A DNA stretch of 64,000 nucleotides, taken from the NCBI GenBank assembly GCA_020635565.1, contig JACJZN010000009.1:124001-188000 (forward strand), in the 5' to 3' direction. The notes under the pieces are model-generated. The model saw only the letters and a program-made list of their open reading frames with translations, searched no databases and had not been told where the DNA came from. Positions 37,054 through 46,098 of this stretch are shown in pieces. Position 1 is the stretch's first letter. Each line of letters starts with the position of its first letter. Source of the stretch: Flavobacteriales bacterium (GTDB lineage: Bacteria > Bacteroidota > Bacteroidia > Flavobacteriales_D > Parvicellaceae). Position numbers and translations under genes: made by a program.

Positions 37054-37974
37054 ATGAAAGTAACAGTAGTTGGCGCTGGAGCGGTAGGTGCAAGTTGTGC
37101 TGAATATATCGCAATGAAAAATTTTGCTTCTGAAGTAGTGTTAGTAGATATTAAGGAGGGGTTTGCAGAAGGTAAAGCAATGGACTTGATGCAGTGTGCT
37201 TCTCTAAATGGATTCGATACTAAAATCACTGGGAGTACTAATGATTATTCGAAAACTGCAGGAAGTGAAGTGGCGGTTATTACAAGTGGAATTCCAAGAA
37301 AACCAGGAATGACTCGTGAGGAACTGATTGGAATCAATGCAGGAATAGTAAAGACAGTTTCAGAGAATCTTTTGAAGCATTCACCAAATGTGATCATTAT
37401 TGTTGTGAGCAACCCAATGGATACCATGACTTATTTGGTTCATAAAACGACAGGACTTCCAATGAATAGAATTATCGGTATGGGGGGAGCTTTAGATAGT
37501 GCAAGATTTGTATACAGATTAAGTGAAGCAATGGATTGTCCATCTTCAGATGTTCTAGGAATGGTGATTGCTGCTCATAGTGATACTGGAATGTTGCCTT
37601 TAACGAGGTTGGCAGTTAGAAATGGCGCCCCTGCATCAGCTTTCTTAAGTGCGGATAGATTGAATCAGGTTGCGGAAGATACCAAGGTTGGTGGTGCAAC
37701 TTTAACTAAGTTATTAGGAACTTCAGCTTGGTATGCACCAGGTGCTGCTGTTTCAACAATTGTTCAGGCAATTGCTTGTGATCAGAAGAAAATGATTCCA
37801 TGTTCTACTCTGTTAAATGGAGAATATGGAGAGCGTGATATTTGCATGGGAGTTCCTGTAATTATTGGTAAAAATGGTATTGAGAAAATTGTTGAGTTGG
37901 AATTGAATGATGCAGAAAAGGCAAAGTTTGCTGAAAGTGCTGCTGCTGTAAGAAGCGTAAATGCTGCTCTGTAA
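37054..37974 (+). CDS. mdh: Malate dehydrogenase
   Basis: A 306-residue NAD-dependent malate dehydrogenase of the LDH-like group, converting malate to oxaloacetate in the TCA cycle. Visible: the Rossmann GAGAVG (7-12), D32 after the second strand for NAD ribose, the substrate loop RKPGMTR with R82 and R88, N120 in VSNPMDT, R151 in LDSARF and catalytic H175 in AAHSDTGM. Arg at position 82 in the mobile loop agrees with malate rather than lactate specificity. It has its own terminator immediately downstream and is divergent from the sigma factor gene. Confidence 0.96.
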   Translation: MKVTVVGAGAVGASCAEYIAMKNFASEVVLVDIKEGFAEGKAMDLMQCASLNGFDTKITGSTNDYSKTAGSEVAVITSGIPRKPGMTREELIGINAGIVKTVSENLLKHSPNVIIIVVSNPMDTMTYLVHKTTGLPMNRIIGMGGALDSARFVYRLSEAMDCPSSDVLGMVIAAHSDTGMLPLTRLAVRNGAPASAFLSADRLNQVAEDTKVGGATLTKLLGTSAWYAPGAAVSTIVQAIACDQKKMIPCSTLLNGEYGERDICMGVPVIIGKNGIEKIVELELNDAEKAKFAESAAAVRSVNAAL

Positions 37975-37995
37975 TTAGATTGAAAATTTAGATAG

Positions 37996-38027
37996 AGGTC
38001 ATTCCGTGCGCGGGATGACCTTTTTTT
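37996..38027 (+). terminator. Intrinsic terminator after mdh
   Basis: Stem AGGTCATTCC/GGGATGACCT (10 pairs, one G-T) with loop gtgcgc, followed by seven T. The T-run runs directly into the tatA promoter box. Confidence 0.88.
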
Positions 38028-38028
38028 A

Positions 38029-38036
38029 TACTTTTG
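38029..38036 (+). promoter_or_regulatory. -7 promoter box TACTTTTG for tatA
   Basis: Exact TAnnTTTG match beginning two bases after the mdh terminator T-run and six bases before the ATG at 38043. The same fused terminator-promoter string recurs at arsC. Confidence 0.55.
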
Positions 38037-38042
38037 TCTCAG

Positions 38043-38306
38043 ATGAGTCTACTTTTTCTAAATAGTATTTCTGGTGGAGAAATTTTAGTTATTCTCCTGA
38101 TAGTATTGATGTTTTTTGGTGCTGATAGTATTCCTAGCCTGGCAAGAAATCTTGGAAGAGGAATTCGCCAGATAAAGGATGCGACACAGGAGATTCAGAG
38201 AGATATTGCCAACTCAGCTAATAATTCAACAAGTGGTCTTAAAGAGATCAAAGAGGATATTGAAAAGGTGATCGAAGGCAAAGAATTCAAAAAAGATAAA
38301 TCATAA
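38043..38306 (+). CDS. tatA: TatA-like twin-arginine translocase subunit
   Basis: An 87-residue protein: one N-terminal membrane helix containing GGEILVILLIVLMFFGADSIPSLARNLGRGIRQIKDATQEI, in which the FG hinge followed by the amphipathic helix with P.LAR.LG is the TatA/E signature, then a charged tail. TatA oligomers form the channel for folded proteins with TatC. No tatC is in the window. The start is taken as ATG 38043, because an upstream TTG at 38034 lies within the -7 box. It is two bases before the antiporter gene and probably co-transcribed with it. Confidence 0.88.
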   Translation: MSLLFLNSISGGEILVILLIVLMFFGADSIPSLARNLGRGIRQIKDATQEIQRDIANSANNSTSGLKEIKEDIEKVIEGKEFKKDKS

Positions 38307-38308
38307 TA

Positions 38309-39268
38309 ATGGAAGTATTGCTTTTGATAGCAGGTCTGGCGGTTCTAATAATCGGTGGGGAAGTGTTGGTTAGAGGTGCTGTGGGTTTATCTGCTGCTAT
38401 GAAAATATCACCATTAGTTATTGGGATGACGGTTGTTTCGTTTGGGACATCTGCGCCTGAGTTACTGGTGAGTTTGCAAAGTGCTCTTGATGGAAATCCA
38501 GGAATTGCAATTGGAAATGTCGTGGGTTCTAACATAGCGAATTTGGCTTTGGTTCTGGGTTTAACTGTGCTAATATTTCCAATCGTAGCTGAGAAGCAAA
38601 CGAAAAGAGTTGATTTTCCTATGATGATGATTGCGTCTTTGTTGTTTGCTGTTTTTGCCTTAAATAATATGATTGATCGTTGGGAGGGGGTGTTGTTTGT
38701 TGCGATACTTGTTGGATTTACAGTCTATTTAATTCGGTCGTCCCGAAAAAATGAAAAATCAAAATTGGAAGAAGCAATTGGTGAAGAAATTAATGCTGAT
38801 GAGGCAAAGGAGCCGTTGTGGAAGTCATTGGTCTATTTGTTGGGTGGTCTTGTTTCGCTTTATTTTGGGTCAGAATGGTTTGTGAATGGAGCTTCTGATA
38901 TAGCAAGTAAATTTGGGTTATCTGACAGTGTTATTGGAGTTACTGTTGTTGCGTTTGGAACTTCTGCTCCAGAGCTGGTTGCTTCAATTATGGCAGCGGT
39001 AAAGAAACAAAGTGATATTAGTGTGGGGAATTTAATAGGATCCAACATCTTTAACATCTTTGCTGTATTGGGGATAACGTCCATTGTTAAGCCTGTGGGT
39101 GTGGAAGAGAGTGTTGTTAATTTTGATTTGATCTGGATGTTAGGTGTGGCCATGTTAATGGTGCCTGTTTTGTTTCTTGGAGAAAAGATCGGCAGATGGA
39201 AGGGGGTTGTATTGATATTGTCTTATGTGATTTACATTTTTTGGATCGTTTTACGACTAAAAAATTAG
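38309..39268 (+). CDS. Calcium/sodium antiporter (YrbG-like, CaCA family)
   Basis: A 319-residue inner-membrane exchanger with about ten helices in two inverted halves. Each half holds the alpha-repeat: VVSFGTSAPELLVSLQSA ... IAIGNVVGSNIANL (about residues 44-84) and VVAFGTSAPELVASIMAA ... ISVGNLIGSNIFNI (about 212-252). The GTSAPE glutamates and GSN asparagines bind the cation. A charged cytoplasmic loop (about 140-165) separates the halves. Expected role: Ca2+ extrusion driven by Na+ or H+. It follows tatA after two bases. Confidence 0.92.
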   Translation: MEVLLLIAGLAVLIIGGEVLVRGAVGLSAAMKISPLVIGMTVVSFGTSAPELLVSLQSALDGNPGIAIGNVVGSNIANLALVLGLTVLIFPIVAEKQTKRVDFPMMMIASLLFAVFALNNMIDRWEGVLFVAILVGFTVYLIRSSRKNEKSKLEEAIGEEINADEAKEPLWKSLVYLLGGLVSLYFGSEWFVNGASDIASKFGLSDSVIGVTVVAFGTSAPELVASIMAAVKKQSDISVGNLIGSNIFNIFAVLGITSIVKPVGVEESVVNFDLIWMLGVAMLMVPVLFLGEKIGRWKGVVLILSYVIYIFWIVLRLKN

Positions 39269-39354
39269 TAATTTCTAAAACACCCCCAAAAAAATAGGGG
39301 GGGGTACCTTTAAAAAAATATACAAATTTCATATTCACCCTATAAAAATTGATT

Positions 39355-39362
39355 TACATTTG
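39355..39362 (+). promoter_or_regulatory. -7 promoter box TACATTTG for glnN
   Basis: Exact TAnnTTTG match followed by C, 21 bases before the ATG at 39384. It overlaps an in-frame TTG (39360), excluding that codon as the start. Confidence 0.6.
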
Positions 39363-39383
39363 CGAAAAAATAAATTTCATCTT

Positions 39384-41570
39384 ATGTCATCAGTTCGGTA
39401 TGCTGCTCTCGAGGAGATAATGCAGCGAAAAGCAAAAGGTTTAAATGTAAATAACGGTAAGGTTTCTGGTTATTACGGTAGCAATGTTTTTAACAAAGTA
39501 GCAATGCGTTCTCATTTAACTGAAGAGGCGTATGAGTCCGTTCTGAATGCGATGGAGCATGGTCATCGAATAGATCGGGACATTGCTGATCAAGTTGCTA
39601 TGGCGATGAAGGATTGGGCTTTAGCTAAGGGAGTGACTCACTACACGCATTGGTTTCAGCCATTGACTGGAGCAACAGCGGAAAAGCATGACGCTTTTTT
39701 TACTCCAACCGAAGGAGGGAGAGCAATTGAACAGTTTGAGGGGAGTTTGTTGGTTCAGCAAGAGCCTGATGCCTCTTCATTTCCAAACGGAGGAATCAGA
39801 AACACTTTTGAAGCAAGGGGGTATACGGCTTGGGATCCAAGTTCACCTGCATTCGTAATCGGAACAACACTTTGTATCCCGACAGTATTCATTTCATATA
39901 CAGGAGAAGCACTGGATTATAAAATGCCGCTTCTTAAAGCATTGGATGTAATCGATAAAGCAGCAACTGACGTTTGTCAGTACTTTGATAAGAATATAAC
40001 CAAAGTAAGAGCTACTCTTGGTTGGGAGCAGGAATATTTTCTGGTTGATTCGGGTCTGTATCATGCAAGGCCGGATTTAATGATGTCTGGAAGAGCTTTG
40101 GTTGGTCAGATGCCAGCAAAGGGGCAACAATTGGATGATCACTATTTCGGGTCGATTCCAGATAGAGCTTTAGCATTCATGCAAGAATTGGAATTTGAAT
40201 CATTGAAGTTGGGTATTCCGATTAAAACCAGACACAATGAGGTGGCGCCAAATCAGTTTGAATGTGCACCTGTGTATGAAGAGGCAGATATCGCAGTTGA
40301 TCATAATCTTCTGTTAATGGATTTAATGGAGAAGATTGCAAGAAAACATGATTTTAGAGTTTTGTTGCATGAAAAGCCGTTTGCTGGAGTTAATGGTTCA
40401 GGAAAACACAATAACTGGTCATTAGGAACAAATACTGGCGTGAATCTGCTTTCACCAGGTAAAAATCCTAAGACCAATTTGAGATTCCTTACGTTTTTTG
40501 TAAATACGATAAAAGCGATAGCTGATAATGCTGATATTCTTAGGGCAAGTATAGCCTCGGCATCAAATGATCATAGATTGGGGGCAAATGAGGCTCCTCC
40601 TGCAATTATTTCAGTTTTTATTGGAACCCAATTATCTGATATGTTGGATAAACTTGAAGCTTCCATTAAGGCAGGTAAGATGACTCCTGAAGCGAAAACT
40701 GAGTTAAAGTTGAGTATTGGAAAAATTCCTCAACTATTATTGGATAACACAGATAGAAATAGAACTTCACCTTTTGCATTTACAGGAAACAAGTTTGAAT
40801 TCAGAGCAGTAGGGTCTACTGCGAATTGTTCTTCTGCTATGATTGCAATTAATACAATAGTGGCTGATCAGCTATTGAAATTTAAAGTAGCCGTTGATGC
40901 AAGAATTGAAAAGGGGGATAAAAAAGATGAAGCAATTCTTAAGGAATTGCAAGTGCTTATTAAGGAATCAAAAAAAATCAGGTTTGAAGGTAATGGCTAT
41001 GGAGAAGAATGGGTAAAAGAAGCTAAAAAGAGAGGATTAAATAACTTCAAGGATACTCCTTCTGCTCTTAAGGTAATGACGACTAAACCTTATAAGGATC
41101 TTTTCAGTAGGTTAGATATTCTTTCTGAAAGAGAGATAGATGCAAGGCATGAGGTGGAGTTGGAAAACTACATACTTAAATTACAAATCGAGGCGAGGGT
41201 ATTAGGGGATATGATTAAAACCAGTGTAATACCATCAGCTATTGAGTATCAAAATGTTTTGCTTGAGAGTCTTCAAGGGATGAAGGAAGTGTACGGTGCT
41301 GCTGCCTCTAAAATGAATAAAGCGCAAGACGAGTTGTTTAAATATGTAAACACTCATTTGCAGGGAGTTTATGAGAAGGTAGAGAAAATGATCGATGAAA
41401 GAAAGAAGGCTAACTTAATTGATGACAGCGAGAAGAAAGCAGTTGCATATTGTGATAATGTTAAGCCGCTATTTGATGATATTAAGTATCATGCAGATAG
41501 ATTGGAAAGGGTTATTGATGATGAACTTTGGAAATTACCAAAGCTTAGAGAACTTCTGTTCTCAAGATAA
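39384..41570 (+). CDS. glnN: Type III glutamine synthetase
   Basis: A 728-residue glutamine synthetase of the large GlnN type, which makes glutamine from glutamate, ammonia and ATP. Motifs: HWFQPLTGATAEKHDAF (the GSIII signature near residue 85), LGWEQEYFLVD (metal-binding Glu), HNEVAPNQFECAPVYEEA, FAGVNGSGKHNNWSLGTN (ammonia/glutamate site) and NRTSPFAFTGNKFEFRAVGS. The length is the family norm. The ATG at 39384 is chosen over an upstream in-frame TTG because that TTG sits in the -7 promoter box. Own promoter and terminator: a single-gene unit. Confidence 0.96.
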   Translation: MSSVRYAALEEIMQRKAKGLNVNNGKVSGYYGSNVFNKVAMRSHLTEEAYESVLNAMEHGHRIDRDIADQVAMAMKDWALAKGVTHYTHWFQPLTGATAEKHDAFFTPTEGGRAIEQFEGSLLVQQEPDASSFPNGGIRNTFEARGYTAWDPSSPAFVIGTTLCIPTVFISYTGEALDYKMPLLKALDVIDKAATDVCQYFDKNITKVRATLGWEQEYFLVDSGLYHARPDLMMSGRALVGQMPAKGQQLDDHYFGSIPDRALAFMQELEFESLKLGIPIKTRHNEVAPNQFECAPVYEEADIAVDHNLLLMDLMEKIARKHDFRVLLHEKPFAGVNGSGKHNNWSLGTNTGVNLLSPGKNPKTNLRFLTFFVNTIKAIADNADILRASIASASNDHRLGANEAPPAIISVFIGTQLSDMLDKLEASIKAGKMTPEAKTELKLSIGKIPQLLLDNTDRNRTSPFAFTGNKFEFRAVGSTANCSSAMIAINTIVADQLLKFKVAVDARIEKGDKKDEAILKELQVLIKESKKIRFEGNGYGEEWVKEAKKRGLNNFKDTPSALKVMTTKPYKDLFSRLDILSEREIDARHEVELENYILKLQIEARVLGDMIKTSVIPSAIEYQNVLLESLQGMKEVYGAAASKMNKAQDELFKYVNTHLQGVYEKVEKMIDERKKANLIDDSEKKAVAYCDNVKPLFDDIKYHADRLERVIDDELWKLPKLRELLFSR

Positions 41571-41588
41571 TTGAGATTGAGTTAAAAT

Positions 41589-41630
41589 AAAGTCAATGGT
41601 TTCGTTTTGGAATCGTTGACTTTTTTTTTA
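41589..41630 (+). terminator. Intrinsic terminator after glnN
   Basis: A long stem (up to 15 pairs including three G-T; AAAGTCAATGGTTTC pairs with GGAATCGTTGACTTT) and a five-base loop, ending in a run of T. The remaining 94 bases to the next gene contain a possible -7 box, TATTTTCG (41660-41667). Confidence 0.88.
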
Positions 41631-41724
41631 GAGAAAATTCTCAATTAAAATAAAATACTTATTTTCGCATAATTCAAGAGATTATGTTTTTCTCTGATAA
41701 CTGAATGATTTTAAAAGACCAACT

Positions 41725-43731
41725 ATGAAAATTTTTAGATTAATTGTTTGTTTGTCAATTATTTGCGGCCTTGGGATAACGTCTTTTGCACAAAAGAATT
41801 TCTCGAAAGAAGCAGATCTTGCGTTTATGAATGAATCGTATTTTTCTGCAATTGAAGCTTATAAAAAAGCAGATGTTAAAGCTAAGCCAGCGGAAAAAGC
41901 AAGAATTAATTTTCAAATAGGAGAGTGCTACCGTTTGATGGTTGATCCAGCGCAGGCGGAGACTTTCTATGCTAAATCAATCAAATTGAAGTATGAAGGG
42001 ACAAATCCCGATGTTCTTTTTAGAATGGCTGATGTTATGAAACAACAAGGTAATTACAAGGATGCTCAGTCATATTACGAGCAGTTCTTGGCAAAAAAGC
42101 CTGGTGTTGCAGAGGCAGAAGCTGGATTGGAGTCTTGTAAAAAAGCGCAGCTTTGGAAGAACGAACCGACAAAGCATATTGTTCAGAATGAAATTCAGTT
42201 GAATACTGAGTCGTATGATTATGCACCAGCTTGGGGAGATAAAAAGCATAATGTTTTGATCTTTTCTTCATCTAGACCTGGGTCTACTGGAGATGGAATT
42301 GATGATAGAACGGGAGAATCTTTTATGGATTTATGGACTACAACTAGAGATAACAAAGGAAAATGGGGAGAACCTCAATTATTGCCTGAAACAATAAATA
42401 CAGAAGATAATGAAGGTGGAGCATATATGAATAAGAAAGGTGATGCTCTTTATTTTACTCGTTGTCCAAGAGAGAAGAAAACAAACTTAGGATGTGATAT
42501 CTATTATTCTGAGCCTCAAGGTAAATCGTGGCAACAAGCTACTAAGATCGTTCTTAAGCCTGAAGGTGCTGACTCTTTATCTTGTGGTCATCCAACGTTA
42601 GATAAGTCTGAAAAGTATATGATCTTTGCGTCTGATCTTCCTGGAGGTCAAGGAGGAAAGGATCTTTGGATGGTTGAATTTGACAAAAAAGCAAAAAGCT
42701 GGGGTTCGCCTAAGAACTTAGGACCAAAGATCAACACATCAGGAGATGAAATGTTTCCTCATTTGACTGAGGAAGGAGTTCTTTATTTCTCTTCCAATGG
42801 TCATATTGGTATGGGAGGTCTAGATATCTTCAGAGCTGAAGCTACAGGCGAAATGCAATGGGGAAATGTGGAGAACTTGAGATATCCAATTAACTCTTCG
42901 GAGCATGATTATGGAATTATATTCGAGAGTGGATCTGATGACAAAAGAGGTTTCTTTACTTCAAGTCGTCCAGAAGGAAAAGGTAGAGATGATTTGTATT
43001 CATTTAACCTTCCTGAAATCAAGTTTATTCTTGAAGTTTATGTGAAGAACAAAGAGACTCAGGAACCATTGGCTGGAGTTGAAATTACTCTTGTTGGTTC
43101 TGATGGATCTCAAATTGTTAAAACAACTGATGAGGAAGGTAAATTTATTTACGATGATAATGGCGCGAATAGATACATCAACAAAGAGACTTCATATAAT
43201 ATTGAGGTTTCTAAAGATGAGTTCTTGGGAGCTAAATCGAAGTTCAGTACTGTAGGAGAGCAGAACTCTAAGAAGTATATTGAGGAGTTGTTCATGCAAC
43301 CTGCAAGTAAAGATGTGGTTATCGATTTCCCAGAGGTTCAGTACGCTTATGACAAAGCTGATCTTCTTGTAGATAATAGAATTAACTCTAAGGATTCATT
43401 AGATTACTTGTACCAAACACTTATGGATAACCCAACAATTGTTATTGAGCTTCAGGCGCACACGGATTGTAGAGGATCTGATAAGTACAACAAAACTCTT
43501 TCGCAGAAACGTGCTCAGTCTTGTGTTGACTATTTGATCTCAAAGGGTATCCCTGCAGATAGAATGGTTCCTGCTGGATATGGTGAAACTACACCAAGAG
43601 CTCCTGGGTTAGAGTGTGAGACTATTGATAAGATGGCTACTAACGAAGAAAAAGAAGTTGCTCACCAGAAAAACAGACGTACTCAGTTTAGAGTATTGAG
43701 CTTCGACTATAAGCCTTCAGGAGGACAATAG
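41725..43731 (+). CDS. PorE-like TPR/PD40/OmpA-domain envelope protein (T9SS-associated)
   Basis: A 668-residue exported protein whose domain order equals PorE of Porphyromonas gingivalis: signal peptide (1-22), TPR repeats (about 25-130, e.g. SYYEQFLAKKPG), PD40/WD40-like propeller (about 150-430, with repeated IFSSSRPG, YFSSNGHIGMGGLDIF, FFTSSRPEGKGRDDLYSF), a carboxypeptidase-regulatory-like domain (about 436-525) and an OmpA peptidoglycan-binding domain (about 545-662, AHTDCRGSDKYNKTLSQKRA). PorE anchors the T9SS to peptidoglycan. PorE is a lipoprotein; here a type I cleavage near SFA-Q looks likelier, though a Cys at 14 exists. It stands alone between two terminators. Confidence 0.85.
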   Translation: MKIFRLIVCLSIICGLGITSFAQKNFSKEADLAFMNESYFSAIEAYKKADVKAKPAEKARINFQIGECYRLMVDPAQAETFYAKSIKLKYEGTNPDVLFRMADVMKQQGNYKDAQSYYEQFLAKKPGVAEAEAGLESCKKAQLWKNEPTKHIVQNEIQLNTESYDYAPAWGDKKHNVLIFSSSRPGSTGDGIDDRTGESFMDLWTTTRDNKGKWGEPQLLPETINTEDNEGGAYMNKKGDALYFTRCPREKKTNLGCDIYYSEPQGKSWQQATKIVLKPEGADSLSCGHPTLDKSEKYMIFASDLPGGQGGKDLWMVEFDKKAKSWGSPKNLGPKINTSGDEMFPHLTEEGVLYFSSNGHIGMGGLDIFRAEATGEMQWGNVENLRYPINSSEHDYGIIFESGSDDKRGFFTSSRPEGKGRDDLYSFNLPEIKFILEVYVKNKETQEPLAGVEITLVGSDGSQIVKTTDEEGKFIYDDNGANRYINKETSYNIEVSKDEFLGAKSKFSTVGEQNSKKYIEELFMQPASKDVVIDFPEVQYAYDKADLLVDNRINSKDSLDYLYQTLMDNPTIVIELQAHTDCRGSDKYNKTLSQKRAQSCVDYLISKGIPADRMVPAGYGETTPRAPGLECETIDKMATNEEKEVAHQKNRRTQFRVLSFDYKPSGGQ

Positions 43732-43750
43732 ATTGACATAATATTTTTTA

Positions 43751-43785
43751 AGACATCCTGCCCAAAGTAGGATGTCTTTTTTTTT
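43751..43785 (+). terminator. Intrinsic terminator after the PorE-like gene
   Basis: Perfect 9-pair stem AGACATCCT/AGGATGTCT, nine-base loop, then nine T. It isolates the PorE-like gene from the purM operon. Confidence 0.92.
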
Positions 43786-43808
43786 ACTAATACTGAAACG
43801 ATTATTAA

Positions 43809-44987
43809 ATGACACCAATAGAAAAGAGATACCAGCAAAGAGGTGTTTCTGCAGGTAAAGAAGATGTGCATGCAGCGATAAAGAATGTTGACAAAGGGTT
43901 GTTCCCTAAGGCGTTTTGCAAAATAGTTCCTGACTATTTGACTGGAGACAAAGATTATTGTTTGGTAATGCATGCTGATGGAGCTGGAACAAAATCTTCC
44001 TTGGCATATATGTATTGGAAAGAGACCGGTGATCTTTCAGTTTGGAAAGGAATTGCTCAAGATGCATTGATCATGAATATTGACGATCTTCTTTGTGTAG
44101 GGGCAGTAGATAATATCATGTTATCTTCAACTATTGGGCGAAATAAAAATTTGATTCCAGGAGAGGTGATATCTGCAATTATTAATGGTACAGAAGAGTT
44201 GATCACTGACTTGGAAAAGTTTGGTGTGGTGATCAGATCTACCGGAGGAGAGACAGCCGATGTAGGTGACCTTGTTCGAACTATTATAGTTGACTCTACA
44301 GTTGTGGCAAGAATGAAACGATCAGATGTTATTGATAATGCCAATATCAAAGCAGGCAATGTTATTGTTGGGTTGGCATCTTATGGTCAGTCAACCTATG
44401 AAAGCGAATATAACGGAGGTATGGGAAGTAATGGGCTTACTTCAGCTAGACATGATGTGTTTTCAAAGGATTTGATTCAGAAATACCCTGAGAGTTTTGA
44501 TGCGGCTGTTCCTGAGGAATTGATCTATTCTGGTTCCAGAAAACTGGTTGACGCTATTGATGGGAGTCCAATTGATGCAGGTAAGTTAGTGTTATCACCT
44601 ACCAGAACATACGCTCCTATTGTTAAAGAAATTTTGGAAAAATATAGAGCAAATATTGACGGAATGGTTCACTGCAGTGGTGGCGCACAAACTAAAGTTC
44701 TACATTTCATTAATGACTTACATATTATCAAGGATAATCTATTTGAACTACCTCCACTGTTTAAGTTGATTCAGGAAGAGTCAGGGACGTCCTGGGAAGA
44801 AATGTATCGTGTTTTTAATATGGGACATAGAATGGAATTGTACGTGAATCCGGAGGTGGCAGAGGATATAATCTCAGTTTCTAAAAAATACAATGTCGAA
44901 GCAAAGATTGTAGGAAGAGTTGAGGCTTCAGATTCTAAAAAATTAACTATAAGCTCCGAATTTGGAGAGTTTGTTTATAATCACTAA
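43809..44987 (+). CDS. purM: Phosphoribosylformylglycinamidine cyclo-ligase (PurM, Bacteroidota type)
   Basis: A 392-residue ATP-grasp-like PurM/AIR synthetase that closes the imidazole ring in purine synthesis (FGAM to AIR). Motifs: HADGAGTKSSLAYMYWK (the GaGTK nucleotide loop), GIAQDALIMNIDDLLCVGA (the D.v.MnvnD metal site), RSTGGETADVGD and IVGLASYGQSTYE. The longer Bacteroidota form has extra C-terminal segments. It is the first gene of a long plus-strand run; prfA follows after ten bases. Confidence 0.9.
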   Translation: MTPIEKRYQQRGVSAGKEDVHAAIKNVDKGLFPKAFCKIVPDYLTGDKDYCLVMHADGAGTKSSLAYMYWKETGDLSVWKGIAQDALIMNIDDLLCVGAVDNIMLSSTIGRNKNLIPGEVISAIINGTEELITDLEKFGVVIRSTGGETADVGDLVRTIIVDSTVVARMKRSDVIDNANIKAGNVIVGLASYGQSTYESEYNGGMGSNGLTSARHDVFSKDLIQKYPESFDAAVPEELIYSGSRKLVDAIDGSPIDAGKLVLSPTRTYAPIVKEILEKYRANIDGMVHCSGGAQTKVLHFINDLHIIKDNLFELPPLFKLIQEESGTSWEEMYRVFNMGHRMELYVNPEVAEDIISVSKKYNVEAKIVGRVEASDSKKLTISSEFGEFVYNH

Positions 44988-44997
44988 TCAAGTAAAG

Positions 44998-46089
44998 ATG
45001 AGCGCAGAGGGATATTTGCCAAAATTGGAGGCTATCAAGATACGATTTGAAGAGGTAGGGAAGATGATCACGGATCCTGATATAATTGCTGACATGAAAA
45101 AGTATGTTAAGCTTAACAAAGAGTATAAGGATAAAGAGGAGATTGTTCAAGCTTATGATACTTACAGAAATGTATTGGATAATCTGAAATCTTCTATATC
45201 TATGTTGAGTGAAGAAACCGATCCAGATTTTAGAGAAATGGCGAAAATGGAGATCAAAGACCTTGAAGAACGAAAGGAGGATTGGGAAGAAAAGATCAAA
45301 TGGATGCTAATACCTAAAGATCCTGAAGATGACAAAAATGCAATTGTTGAAATTCGTTCAGGTACGGGTGGTGATGAAGCAAGTTTGTTTGCAGGAGATC
45401 TTTATCGAATGTACACGAGATTTTTTGATGCTAAAGGATGGAAGGTTGAAGTGTTAGATGTTACAGAAGGAACTATGGGGGGATACAAAGAGGTTGTTCT
45501 AAAAGTATCCGGTGAAGAAGTGTACGGTACAATGAAATATGAGGCTGGAGTTCATCGCGTTCAGCGCGTGCCCGATACTGAAACTCAGGGAAGAGTGCAT
45601 ACATCAGCAGCTACTGTTGCGGTCTTACCAGAGGTAGAAGAAGTGGATGTTGACCTGAATCCCGCTGATATCGATTTTCACACGTCAAGATCTGGAGGTG
45701 CTGGTGGTCAGAATGTAAACAAAGTTGAAACAAAGGTGCAGTTGACACATAAACCAACGGGAATTGTGGTGGTATGTCAAATTGAAAGATCTCAGCTGGC
45801 AAACCGAGAAAGAGCAATGGAGATGCTTCGTGCCAAATTATATGATATAGAGCTGAATAAACGAAACGGGGATATTGCAGCTAAGCGAAAGACAATGGTG
45901 TCTACTGGGGATAGATCAGCTAAGATCCGAACCTATAACTGGCCTCAAGGAAGAATCACCGATCATCGAATCAACAAGACTATGTATAATTTGAACAGTT
46001 TTGTAAACGGTGATATTGAGGAGATGTTGGATGCACTGAAGATCGCAGAGAATACGGAAAAACTGAAAGAAGGAGGAGTTGAAGTTTAA
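44998..46089 (+). CDS. prfA: Peptide chain release factor 1
   Basis: A 363-residue class I release factor for UAA and UAG. The GGQ motif that triggers peptidyl-tRNA hydrolysis is at 236-238 (SGGAGGQNVNK), and the stop-codon reading PxT tripeptide is PDT at 192-194 in HRVQRVPDTETQGR, as in RF1. An upstream in-frame TTG (44962) would overlap purM by 26 bases; the ATG at 44998 (MSAEGYLPKLEAIKIRF) matches the family N-terminus and is preferred. RF1 is placed among nucleotide-biosynthesis genes, between purM and pyrF. Confidence 0.95.
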   Translation: MSAEGYLPKLEAIKIRFEEVGKMITDPDIIADMKKYVKLNKEYKDKEEIVQAYDTYRNVLDNLKSSISMLSEETDPDFREMAKMEIKDLEERKEDWEEKIKWMLIPKDPEDDKNAIVEIRSGTGGDEASLFAGDLYRMYTRFFDAKGWKVEVLDVTEGTMGGYKEVVLKVSGEEVYGTMKYEAGVHRVQRVPDTETQGRVHTSAATVAVLPEVEEVDVDLNPADIDFHTSRSGGAGGQNVNKVETKVQLTHKPTGIVVVCQIERSQLANRERAMEMLRAKLYDIELNKRNGDIAAKRKTMVSTGDRSAKIRTYNWPQGRITDHRINKTMYNLNSFVNGDIEEMLDALKIAENTEKLKEGGVEV

Positions 46090-46098
46090 TCTCATATT

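Noticed and set aside
38034..38042. TTG start for tatA
   Set aside because: It falls within the -7 promoter box; ATG 38043 is the first codon that can be transcribed.
39281..39305. C5/G8 hairpin as a terminator after the Ca/Na antiporter
   Set aside because: Only a six-pair stem with a large loop and no T-run after it; left as a G-rich oddity.
39360..39383. Earlier TTG start for glnN
   Set aside because: The TTG lies inside the TACATTTG promoter box; the ATG at 39384 matches the family N-terminus.
44962..44997. TTG start for prfA inside purM
   Set aside because: The extra 12 residues do not resemble RF1; the ATG at 44998 gives the normal length.
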